64,000 nucleotides of DNA from positions 3,601,001 to 3,665,000 of the forward strand of contig OU612066.1 of NCBI GenBank assembly GCA_914767715.1. Direction: 5' to 3'. This document shows positions 37,801 to 49,300 of the stretch, one piece after another. This stretch comes from Membranipora membranacea. Its lineage: Eukaryota > Bryozoa > Gymnolaemata > Cheilostomatida > Membraniporidae. The notes under the pieces are model-generated. The model made no database searches. It had not been told where the DNA came from and saw only the letters and a program-made list of their open reading frames with translations. Within the stretch, counting starts at the first letter, position 1, and the number at the start of each line of letters is the position of its first letter. Both the position numbers and the translations under genes were made by a program.

Positions 37801-39585
37801 AAGGCTTTATATCTTGTTAATGCATATTTGAATTTAATAATTTGTCAGTCAAATCTGTTTTAACATCTCACCTCACACCAGAAAAGCCTGTCCTTTCTGA
37901 GGTTTACCACTTTTTCACTGACACAAAGATGCTCGATTCTTTTCTAAAATGATAAGAGTAATAATGAAACACATTTGACATATTAATAGTGATGACACAA
38001 TTTATCCAGCTTGACCATAGATGCAGTCTGCATAATGCTGTCATCCGCTGGGTGGCACAGCCCTACCATAATAGTTGCGCAGAACATTACCAAATACACA
38101 CGGTTTGGTCACAGAAATTATGCGGGTTAGTTTGGATGAGTTTGGCGCTAAATACTCATAATCAACACGCCATTATTGGCTTGTGTGAATAAATAACATA
38201 TCTATTTCGGTAATGTAATGTCATTCGTTATCTTACTTCTATATACTGCCTGATGTATCTATAAATATATATATAAGTGTTTAAAGATTTATCATGTCAG
38301 GTTACCAACGCAAATTCTTACCATATGCTCTCGGGCAGAAATTTCTGTTGCTGCTGTAGGCGTCCTCCCTGACGCTGGGGCTGGTCCTCCAGATGTCTCA
38401 TGGTCGAGTTTTGATGTTGCTGCTGATGATGTTGTTTTTGCCTGACCTGTTGAAGGGGGAGCTTGTTTGCCATCTGCAGACACACTGGCAGCTGCTGCTG
38501 GTGTATTTGCAGATGACACCTCCCGGCCAGAGCTCTCTGACACAGTAACACTAACTTGGGCTGATGATTCAGTCTTAGTTCTGACTGGTTGAGGTGTTGA
38601 CTGGCTGAGAGTTGGGACAGTCACTCTAACTGGAGTTGATGACTCAGTCTTAGTAGTATTACTGACTGGTTGAGGTGTTGACTGGCTGACAGGTGGGACA
38701 GTAACACTAGCTTGCGCTGGTGATCCTGTCTTAGTACTGACGGATTGAGGTTTTGACTGGCTAACAGGTTGGACAGTAACACTAGCTTGAGTTGATGATT
38801 CAGTCTTAGTACTGACTGGTTGTACTGTTGACTGGCTGACAGGTGGGACCGTAACACTAGCTTGTGCTGGTGATCCTGTCTTAGTACTGACAGATTGAGG
38901 TTTTGACTGGCTGCCAGGTGGGACAGTAACACTAGCTTGAGTTGATGATTCAGTCTTAGTACTGACTGTTTGAGGTGTTGATTGGCTGTTAGGTGGGACC
39001 GTAACACTATCTTGAGCTGGTGATCCTGTCTTAGTACTGACTGATTGAGGTGTTGACAGGCCGACAGATTGGACAGTAACACTAGCTTGAGCTAGTGATC
39101 CTGTCTTAGTACCGATTGGCTGAGGTGTTGACTGGCTGACAGGTGAGGTACGAAGTTCATTAGAAAGTTTAGCTGTTGTTGTACTTGACTGAGTGACCTG
39201 CTTATTTTTATCAGGAGGTTTGACAGGTAGGTCTCCTTTACTTCTGTGGTAGTCAGCATGGGAGCTGAGATCCTGGCAAAACATGTTTGCATACAAAATT
39301 GTGAAATCGTTAAGCTAAGACACAAAATTGTTCAGGGTATGGATATAAATCGATCCCGAAACGTCCTTATATGCATTCACTTCAATTTAATATTTTAACT
39401 TGATAACCTTTCTATTGCTGCGGTTTCCTGTCAGCATACAGTATGTGTACCATTATCAAAACATTCAACTTCTACCCGCATATCATTACAGGAGTAGAAA
39501 TTATTATCATACTAACCATATGATTGATGAGTTGAGAACATATTTTGCATTTCATAAAGGTGTGTTTGACGTTCGGTCCAGGCAT
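31891..39585 (-). CDS. Matrin/U1-type zinc-finger, RS-rich nuclear protein
   Basis: Eight exons, 39517-39585, 38322-39272, 37872-37943, 37499-37573, 36775-36828, 36499-36585, 33335-36211 and 31891-32133, all joined in phase 0, give 1475 residues. Three C2H2 fingers of matrin/U1 type are assembled across introns: C13-C16-H28-H32, C363-C366-H381-H387, and C406-C409-H422-H431. Exon 2 holds about eight 25-residue Ser/Thr/Pro repeats. Exon 7 starts with short ASPKPQ-type repeats, then an arginine/serine region (KRSRSKSPRRRSSSRSRKRS) typical of splicing-related proteins, then a conserved-looking globular block (WSIDSLTFLVDKKWTAFYEK) and a proline-rich part. The last exon is a compact helical C-terminus. 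Composition points to an RNA- or chromatin-bound nuclear protein, perhaps ZNF318-like; I cannot name an orthologue. The ATG at 39585 follows an in-frame TAG, which supports this start. Confidence 0.8.
32402..32419. repeat. Hairpin of the GC-rich repeat family
   Basis: AGTCTG and CAGACT separated by six bases, followed by CTTACCCGCGGCCGGGGG. It matches the hairpin and flanking GC-rich sequence at 28376. It lies in the last intron of the zinc-finger/RS gene. Confidence 0.55.
38540..39160. repeat. 75-bp tandem repeat inside the zinc-finger/RS gene
   Basis: About eight units of 25 codons within coding exon 2, with core residues PQPVSTKTESSTQASVTV. Two subtypes, with GSPAQ or ESSTQ, alternate for much of the array, which suggests that pairs of units were duplicated together. 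Boundaries are approximate because the outer units are diverged. Confidence 0.8.
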
Positions 39586-41644
39586 ATTCTATATAGTTCA
39601 AGTGTGAACCTGAAAGCAAAGGACAAAAAAAGACCACGATCAGATTTGGCAACAGAGACCTACATAAATCACATAAATACCATAACATTCTCTTAATCAG
39701 GACAAAGATCTTCACAGTATTGAAGCTTATTGCAGATGGTCTCTCCTTGGACAAACACAACGATTATATGATTTGAATACATAAGGTTGGAACACTCATA
39801 GAATACAATCCATTAACTGAACACCTTATCAGTTCATTGATTGCACCTCCATAGTAGAGTTAACAGAAAAATTATTATAATTAAATAGATTGAACAACAT
39901 GTACCTGGTGTTCTATCTAACCAGTACATCAATTAGCTAATATTTATATCGCCTAGGGAGGGCTAGGAGTATAATAACATTCCTTGATAATGCAATGAGA
40001 GTTTTTTACTCATTGATGCATGCATTCCTTGCATGCAATAATAATAAATAAATAAAGTCATGTAAAAGACTTCAAAACATCAGTCGGGGCAATGTTCAAG
40101 TATGTCATTGTCAATCAATGGAATGGAGATAGAACTCATATATTATATGTAATAATGAGTAATTCTAATGCAACATAAGTAAGCTGGAGATCAAGCAGAG
40201 GACATCAGTAGGACATCTTAGCTGAACTGTATCAAATAAGGCCTAGGGTAAGTGTAAATCGAAAACATAGAAATACAATATTTACGTTTATGAGTTAGCC
40301 TTACCTTGCATCAAAAAGTGCATAACGGAAATTGGAAATTTCTTGGCGCTGTGTTGATATCAAACTATCGAATTGTGGAGATAGGATAACATGCAACTTT
40401 AGCCTGAAGATCTCATTTGCAAAACAAATAAGGTGATAATGACAGCCCTCTGACACACTTTATGATCTCATCTTAAATTTAAAAGTCATTGAAAACAAGT
40501 TCTAGCAGAAGTGAATCATATGTGGGAACTTGCTAGTCAGGTGTTGATTTGGCCATAGAAGAAGGAGAATCTCATATTTCAGCATCTTCAAATCAAGGTG
40601 GGTGTTACTGACACTATAGTTGACAGAGTAAAACATCACATTCTACATGTTGATATGTACTAAAATTGACCAAATGATTACAGAATATTATATATAACAA
40701 TTATCATTTATGAAGTTTTGTATATTATATGTTTATATTGCATCAATATCATATATATGTATGTAAAACTTAAATATTTATTTATTCCTACCTTCACCTA
40801 GAAGTAAATGTTATTGAAAGGGTACCTAGTGCTGTTGGGTCATAGGCCCCTGTGGCTTTCTTATACTGGTCAACATTAAATGCCACAGGAGGGGTGGTCA
40901 CTTACATTTTATCATCAAAATGGGAAATGCAATGTTCAGGCCCATTTTAGTTGTAGAGTCAGGCTATAATGTTGAGAGCTGGTTGGTTCTTCTTTCTCCT
41001 TTCAACAGCCATGTTTGGGGCAGGTTTTTTGTTGGTTAAGCTCGAGACTATACTGAAGTTCCAAACCGCACCCCGATGCTCAGTGCTTGTGATCTCAGGT
41101 CTGACCCGTAAACTGCTGGGCATTGCTGACTGACCAGTGATCTGCCTGGTCTCATTATCATGTTAGGCTATTTGACATTTCCTTAACATTTCCAATTTTT
41201 ACATCTAATCTTCTGTAAACTGAGTAGGCCTATTGCCGTATTCATATGTGCACCATACAGAACTAATTTTGAGTTCAGCCTTACTGTGATATACTCCTAT
41301 TCACACAGATAGTGTGTGTGAGTTGATAAGTGAAGCGCATCCTGTGACTATGATTCCAGGAGTCCAGTTCCTTGTTTATTAACTTTGGGCTTTAGTGGGC
41401 TTCGTATTCAGATGGCAGATAAGACACGTTGGTTCATTCCAGTCTTTGCTGGCTATCCAAGCTTCTTACATGAAAGGGTTCAGACAGCTGATTTAAGACT
41501 GAACATTGGATATGAGTGGAGGCCAATAGATTATAGATATCAAGTGTATTGCTATATAAAAGTTTTATTGTCGTCAACATGTCTCAGTTTTGTTTGGTGT
41601 TTCTCTACAGGGTACCCTTCAGCCACGGATACCGAGCATACAAG
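39586..41644. other. Divergent upstream region, zinc-finger gene and tetraspanin 2
   Basis: About 2 kb between two genes read in opposite directions, so it should hold both promoters. An acceptor-like CTCTACAG at 41604-41611 suggests that tetraspanin 2 has an upstream non-coding exon. No coding region seen. Confidence 0.45.
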
Positions 41645-44600
41645 ATGGGAGGTGGAAGGGGCCTTAGTGGAGGTCTTGCCTGCATTAAATATTTGATGTT
41701 TTCTTTCAATCTCATATTTTGGGTAAGTAATCTCCTTATTTCTGATGTCATGTCAAAAATCAGTAGTTTACAGATCGATCAGTTTGAAACAGAAAACATA
41801 GGCTACAATAACCTGGTTGCCGTAGAATCCGAGGTTCCCATGCTATCAAGAAGAAAAATACTACAATGCGTTAAATTACCAGCACTTTATTTTAGCCAAA
41901 AAGTTGGATTGCTCCTGTATAAGCTATATTTTATTTTGACAGTTGATCGGCCTAGCATTAACAGGATTTGGAATCTGGGTTCTGGTAGATGATACATTCA
42001 AGGATTTAGCAGCCGATACAAACTTTGCCGTTCTTCAGTATGCTGGTATCGGGTGTATGGCTGTTGGATTTATCATCATGATATGTGGCTTCTTTGGATG
42101 CTGCGGTGCTATTAAAGAGAGTAGATGTCTGCTATCAGTAGTAAGTTACTCAAGCTGGACTGGTGTGGATGTGCATTATCCCAAAGATCACAATGTTGTT
42201 CACCCTGGCAGATGCAATCTTGGATTTACCAATAAGACCAGACGATTCCAGCTATGAAAAGCTGTTAATTCTGTCATACAGTACAATATATGGTAGTGAT
42301 CGACGTCTGGTATACATACATGTCTAATATATCTAAATGTGTATAGGCTACACTCCAAAGACGACAAAAGGATGTAGCAACAACTAGTTGAAGGTCCTTG
42401 ACTCCTTACCATTTATCGATCAGTCTGCTGCTGGCCTTGAACATGGCTAAGTAGAAATATAAGATGAGTACATACTTGTCAGACTCAAATTGTATAGTAC
42501 AGCTCATAATACTGTCCTTTGTAGGATAAACTGTAATACTTTTAATTTATTCTGAACAAAATTATTATTTCTCTTACAGTTTTTTGTATGTATGTTCATA
42601 CTTTTTGGTGGACTGGTAGGAGCTGGTGTAATATGTATCATAAATAAGGACTTGGTAAGTAGACTTTTTCATATTAATATGATATTTTACTACTAGACAA
42701 AATTCTTAGACCACAGTGATAAATTTGGCCATGAGACTGTAAATTATCTTATACAATGTCCGCTATAGGCAAAAGAAACTAAACTAAAAATTCAGCATGT
42801 TTGTTGCACTTTAAAGGTTTTCTTTCCCAATTTCTCCGTAGTCTTCTACCGTTATCGGATAATACGAGATGGCAAAACATGCATACAAGTGTAAAAGTAC
42901 TATGTAGTATTATGAACTCGTATTTAAGTATCTTAGATATTATTGCAGTAGTAGAGTTTAAGTATCCGCTATCCGCTATATAGTTTAGCTAGTATAGTAT
43001 TTCCTTGCTTTGTGATAATTGATAGATGAATAGTTTTGCCATATTTCATCAGTTTATCAGGCATATATAGTATGCACATGTACTCAAGCTGCACTATAAA
43101 TATTATAGTTAAAATGAGGGACTTGTATAAAGCACCGAGCTTCTAGGATATCTGTTGTTTACAATTTGCGCTGACAGCTTGTGTGTGGAATATCAAATGT
43201 TATCTTCAATCACTTAGTTATTTTCCACTCTGATGGTACTGAGACTGGCGCTCTGTAAGTCGTAACACTGAGCAATCAAATACTGCGTAGCTCATGTAAA
43301 AACCCTGCATAAAGAAGCAAATAAATTTGGCCACTGCTTTGAATTCTCCTAAACAGGTTCTCATTGCTACCCTGTTGATGGTGTGTAAATTCTGTTGAAG
43401 TTATAGAAGATGATGATGAGGGCAAAAATTTTCAAAAAGGGTGTGAGCAAACAAAATTTTGTTTTATTTTCTAAAACCTATGAGATAGATACTTTGGATT
43501 TGCATTAATGATGACGTTACTTTACATAACTGAAGTTTCACCTCCAAACCACTTCAATAGATGTTAGACTAATGAAAATAAAAGTTTAACCCACTGATTG
43601 GGGTGTAATGACATTCCATATCGGTGCTTTACCCAAATGCATGATATACTGTCAGTGGCACCCAAAGTAAATACATAAGAAGTACCAAAACCCTAATGCC
43701 ATGTAAGGCACACAGTATGATAGGTCGAATGATGAGTAACCCGCACTACTATCCCTGCTTACAGTTTGCTGATAACCTTGTCACACAATTTGAGAGAGGA
43801 GTGATGGCTTATGATGAAAAGGATAGTGATATGGTGAATATCGTACAGGAGGTATTTGATTGTTGTGGCGCCACAGACTATCAAGTTGAATATAGTGACT
43901 TCATGAGTGTAAGTATATGATAGTTACTGCTGCACAATCTGTCAGCTAATCCCGGTATACTGTGTCCCATATATATTGTTTTTTTCCCCTTAATTTCCTA
44001 TATTCAGTCTTTTACACTTAATTGTGCATGAAAACAAACTTCCGAATTCTGCGGGTCTGGTCTGGTCTGATCATCCTACCAGCGTGTTATCCAACAGAAG
44101 GCCATGATGCGGGTCAGCCTAAGGCTTCTTGAGGTATGTTCTGTAATAAAATATAGCAGTGATTTAACTGTTATGTTGACTGCTTTAGTTTGTTTGCTGT
44201 AGTATGACCTAATTCTGTGTAATGATGCGTCAAAATGATCTTTGAGTAAAGTGTTGTATCACTGTGTGGAAACTCATTATTGGTAGTGAATAATTTAAAT
44301 GATTATATGAATAAACTATTTACTTGAAGCCTGTGATTAGTCATCAAGGAAGTTCTAGTGTGGCAATACAACTTCTCTCATTGCAGTCACCAATGACACC
44401 AGCATACCTTAGTTATCCTCTGACAGCATGATCACCTGTAATAGTGTGTAAACTAAACACACTCTAATGTCTCATCATTATTTTCAGCAAAATGACAGGC
44501 TGCCTATGACTTGCCCCCATCTGCTGACTAACCCACGGCAGGTGATAGCAGGTACTCCGACATGTAAGGACAAGATAAATGAGATATTTACTGAGTATGG

Positions 44601-45014
44601 TCTTGTGCTGGGAGGCGTTCTACTTGGTGCTGGATCTATAATGGTGAGACAGCATTGTTTACTAAGCTAGTGAGTGATGCTATCAGGTAGACTGGTGTTG
44701 TAACAGGGTCTTTTGAGATGCACTGAATCTGCCACTTCGTGTATCACTTGATAAGAAATGAGTTGGCCAGAACAGCATATTTAATTTCTTTCACAACTGT
44801 GTATCAAACGCAACTCATTATCCAGGCAAGCACTAGATGTGCTTCTCTCAGCTTCTCTTTATAATGTTCAGGTTTGCCGATAGTTGATAGGATATCTATA
44901 TAACAATCTGTCTTGATTTCAATTTCTTTGAATACAATTTCTCTTGTTTTCCAGCTGATTGGGATGATATTCTCAATGCTCCTGTGTTGTGCCATAAGAG
45001 AAACATTCGAGTAA
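41645..45014 (+). CDS. Tetraspanin 2
   Basis: Six exons, 41645-41722, 41943-42140, 42580-42654, 43765-43908, 44488-44643 and 44955-45014, all phase 0, give 236 residues, the usual family size. TM1 (CIKYLMFSFNLIFW plus LIGLALTGFGIWVLV), TM2 (GIGCMAVGFIIMICGFFGCC), TM3 (FFVCMFILFGGLVGAGVIC) and TM4 (LVLGGVLLGAGSIM plus LIGMIFSMLLCCAI) are clear. The large extracellular loop has the signature FDCCGATDYQVEY, then MTC and PTC: four cysteines, two disulphides. The short intracellular loop has GAIKESRCLL, a typical tetraspanin pattern. Membrane-proximal cysteines (CC before AIRE at the C-terminus, C in GLACIKY) are candidate palmitoylation sites. Exon layout differs enough from tetraspanin 1 that these are not recent duplicates. 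Confidence 0.95.
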
Positions 45015-46359
45015 GAAAAATAACGATGTGCTTGAACAGTTTGCTGCCATATATGACCTACTATAACAAGTGCTCCATGACCATAAGTTTGGTCTTATAG
45101 AACAGGTTGCCACAGTGGTAAGAAAGAATCTAATCTCGAATTCATGGCTTTTTAATCGGATTTGATTATTTCAAGATAAGCAAGTAAGTTTTTTTACAAA
45201 TGGGTACAGTACAATTACAGCTGAAGATGTGTATTATTCTTCAAGCCATGTCACAATCAATTTACATCATAATGTTATTATACTTTTATAACCTTGCCTT
45301 ATAAACTTTTTCTCTTAAAAAGAACAATATTTTAACATGAAACACACCATGACAACAGAACATTCTAGTCTATAAATACACCATCATACTTGTGTTGTGA
45401 TAGTTATTCAATCAGATCACTAAGTTGAATAATTTTATATGTGTTTCACCGCTGTAGCAGTTAAATCCCCTTTGGTCATAGGCCAGCTTTTTGTCTAGCC
45501 TTGATGGGTCACACTATGATTTTGGGTCAAAAGGTTGTTGGGAAAAACTCAAACAGTGACAAAAATAACCTGTTTCATGCTTGTTCTCCGCTCAAGTAAA
45601 TCACTATAAATGTTGATATTCTGTCCCCCCCCTCATGTTCCACATCGTTCTTGTAAGATTTTTGTATACACATACCATGAGCAACCAAACACTTTGATAT
45701 CATTAGGCCAAAATCAGTCATTAACATTATATGTTTTGATAATCACATTATTAATGGTTGAAATTCAGTTTTATCAGTAGCCGTTTTGCTCTGGTATCAT
45801 AGGCTTGTTGGTTCTGTAATGTAAAAGTTGCCACTACAAGATTGTTTATTTTTTCACCCTCACTGCAGTTCTATGATAAATCTTTGACAAGCAGCAAAGT
45901 TTTTGATACTTCTTTTATTTTGACAGCTGATAAAAAATGTAAGGTTTATATTATATTACTCACACAGAGAATCACTTCACTGTTTTTAAGCTTTCTCAAT
46001 GTTTCCGAAAACCATTATGTTATCTACTTATCCTAATATCTAATAAATCATTTCACTTTACTGATGGATGACAATAAAATTTATATAAAAATACACTAAT
46101 ACACATGTAATCTCTTATAAATAATATCTGTAAGTGTTATGTTACAAAAGTAAAAAAAAAAAAAAAAAGAAAAAAAGATTGGTAAACAACAGTCATGACT
46201 AGCACTTCTGTAACGACATAGTAAATATCACAAGGGGGAAGGGAGCAGATAAATAGCATAAGAACAAAATGACATAAATTATGAGGATATTTGCTATGAA
46301 AAGTGATAAGCAGAATTTAGTGTACTCCTGATTACTATGTGATGGTAAAGCGCTTCTGA
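45015..46359. other. Intergenic stretch between convergent genes
   Basis: 3' flanks of tetraspanin 2 (+) and the ARM-TIR-SAM gene (-). It contains an A-rich run at about 46150-46180. No supported gene. Confidence 0.5.
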
Positions 46360-49300
46360 TTATTGAAGAGCCAGTTTTTTTATGGCTTTACTCAGCTTTA
46401 GGATACCGATAAGTTCGCCAGGCTTACTGAGAAGATTGTAGAAAGTATCCTTGTCACTAGCAGATAATAAAGCTAGTTCACTTAGCATTTCACCATCCAT
46501 TCCTTCTAGGCTGTAATATACATTAATACTATTAGTATTAATCTTATCAGGGGTTTATCCCTCCCTCCCTGGTTAAATGATAATACCATACACATAAAAA
46601 CATTTATATTTTTATGGATAATACAAACCAAGTTCGGAGTTATGCTCTTGATATCAATGATAGGACAAATCCAGTATTAAAAGTCAAAAATCCCCGATAG
46701 TATATGAAAATTGTGAAAAAACTAGTGCAATCAATGAGCTGTGATTCTTGGAGCCTTGCCAGCCATCGACTTGCTACAATGATTAATAATATCCGGTGAA
46801 TTGAAATGTGCATCACATGGATGGATTTAATGTTCTGGGAAATGAATGTTCTACGCCCAAATAAGGTTTGTTTCACCTTTTGGTCAATGTTCGACTCGGA
46901 CTGATCAATAAAAGCGAGCGATACTTATCTTTATGCTTGTCAAATAATTCTCAGTTAATCAATTAGCTCAAGTCTTGCCCATTCAGCCTCAGTTTGTAGC
47001 AATGGAATTTTGTCCCCACCAAATTAAGTTTGATGCCAAATAACCCTTGCATGGGTTCTTAAATATCTCACATTTTAATCAGGGTGTGTAACCTACCTCC
47101 TAGCAATGTTCTGTAGCCCATTCTTCTGTATCCATTCAGACACCTGCTCAGAGCTCCATATGTGACAGTCTGGAGTTTTGACCAGTTTGACAGCAGCAGG
47201 TAATGCAGGTGCTGCATACACAGGCATGTCTTTAGGTGCCGAAAATAACGCAGGAGGCCCTGTAAATTTACATATAATAGCTTGATTTTTCTAGTAAGAA
47301 GTGAGCATAGTGCAATATAACCTATTCACATTTAGAATGTCTGTTTGTAAAATATTTCATGTGAACACAACTCCTAATTATCTTGATTCAAAACCTTGAA
47401 ATATTTATGAACTGATTAGAAATACCTGAATCCGTTTGATCTGCTGATCCTGCCCTCATCATCTGAGGGATTTTATCAAACAAGCTCGCCATGTCAGACT
47501 CATATCTATCAGGCTTCACCATGGAGTATCTGTACATAGAGCCGCACATCAGGCCCAGCCAGCCATGGGGGTTATACTTAGGCTCCACTTGTATGGGCAG
47601 GAAAGGTTTATTCCTTTCAAAAGTATATTCTCCCTCTAAAACACAAAACAACAAAACAAACGCATACAGATAATGAGTTAATAATTTACAACAATCAATC
47701 TACTGTTCTAAATATGCAATGTTTCATCACAGAATATAAAGACTCGCTCACAGCAGTATGTTCTGATTATTAATTTCGTCATCATTCTATTATGAGGTAC
47801 AGCTACACTAAACACGTTCTGGAACTTATGATAGGGCTATGCATCTGTGAAAATATCAAGTACAATACTAGATCATAATACTAATTATATGACGTAGTGA
47901 GACTATGTAGTATATAGACAGACCTGCCCGACAGTTCTTGCTCTTGTAATAAGCTTCACTGAAGAATATCAACACTAGAGATGAGTTTTCTACAGCATTA
48001 CTCATAGCATCAAGAGTGGAGCCACCTAAAAGATGACATAAATCATAGATACATACAATGTTACGTAATGTAGTGATATGGCCCCTTTTTGACTATCATA
48101 TGATGTCAAAGAAACTCAAAAAAGCTACTATTTTCATAAAAGTAGATACAAAATATTGCATTTTCAGTACCTTCTCATTTCAAATTTGAGTGAGAATCAG
48201 TTGAAACTGGGCGACAGGCTGTTGATGAACCTTCAAGCCGTTTTCTAAATTGGACTGATAACTCTAGTATGATACCATAAACCTGATTATTTTACACACA
48301 GTTTAAAATCAATGATAGTATGTAGGTTAGTGATTGGCCTATGAGCGATGACCAGCTTGACACTAGGTGTGCTCACTGTCTAAAGGTCTTAGTATACTAT
48401 AACTGAATCGCTACAAATGTGTATCACAATATTGTGTTTTGGCCGAAACATGCGAACAAATCTTTGAAGAAAAGCTGAGCAAAAGATGAGTATTATCATC
48501 AATGTCAGTTGAAATCAAGCCCATAAGGTAGACATAGCATCAAGTTCAATTAGGGCTCAACAAAAAGGGGTTTCAGTATCTTGATTGCGCTCCCCCAACA
48601 AAGGATCAAAGCAAAGGCCGCTGGGGCCAAAAAATACTAACAGTATAGCACCCAGAAAAGCTGTGTACGTGGGCATTCGATTGAGAAAACTATTCACAAG
48701 ATTATTACCTGCGGTTATCTGATCCTCATCAATCCAAACTTTATAGCCTCGCTCTCTTAGCATATCCCTCATAGCAAACACATAATGCTTCGATAGATGA
48801 TTGTAACTCAACATAATGTGCTTCTCTTCACCTGTTATTTAAAAAAAACATGTAAATTAACTACATAAGCGGCTAAATAAAGAGGCAAACTGGCATTTTC
48901 ATTCAAATTTGTGCAAATCATATTTTGACACAATATGTAACCGTGTCACATTTTCATCAATATGAAGAAACCATACAAGAACGAATGAGTTATTACCAAG
49001 GTAGATTTTCTGTCAGTTTGAGCTTCAAGGTTACGCCCCTCTTATACAGGGGAAAGTAACTTCTCACAACCAAAACCCAACAACACACGGTAAACCATCA
49101 ATATTGAATTACTGTCCCACTCACCAGAAGAGTCAGTCTCCTTCTCCTTATGCTCTTCATTTTTAGCCTCTTTGAGGTGCTTTTCCTTTCCTTCGAGCTG
49201 CCATAGTGCTCCGGCTAGCGCACTTCTGATGCCTTTATGCTCAGATTGCTTGAACTGCTGCAGAGCTACAAGACAGTGTCACATGTTAGTTCTAATTAGA

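Noticed and set aside
45842-46036. Short + strand frame after tetraspanin 2
   Set aside because: Preceded by an acceptor-like sequence but has no recognisable protein content, and tetraspanin 2 already ends properly at 45014.
48557-48708. TIR exon running on past 48709
   Set aside because: Sequence after the GTAATA donor loses TIR similarity, while the next exon (47924-48025) continues the TIR fold in phase.
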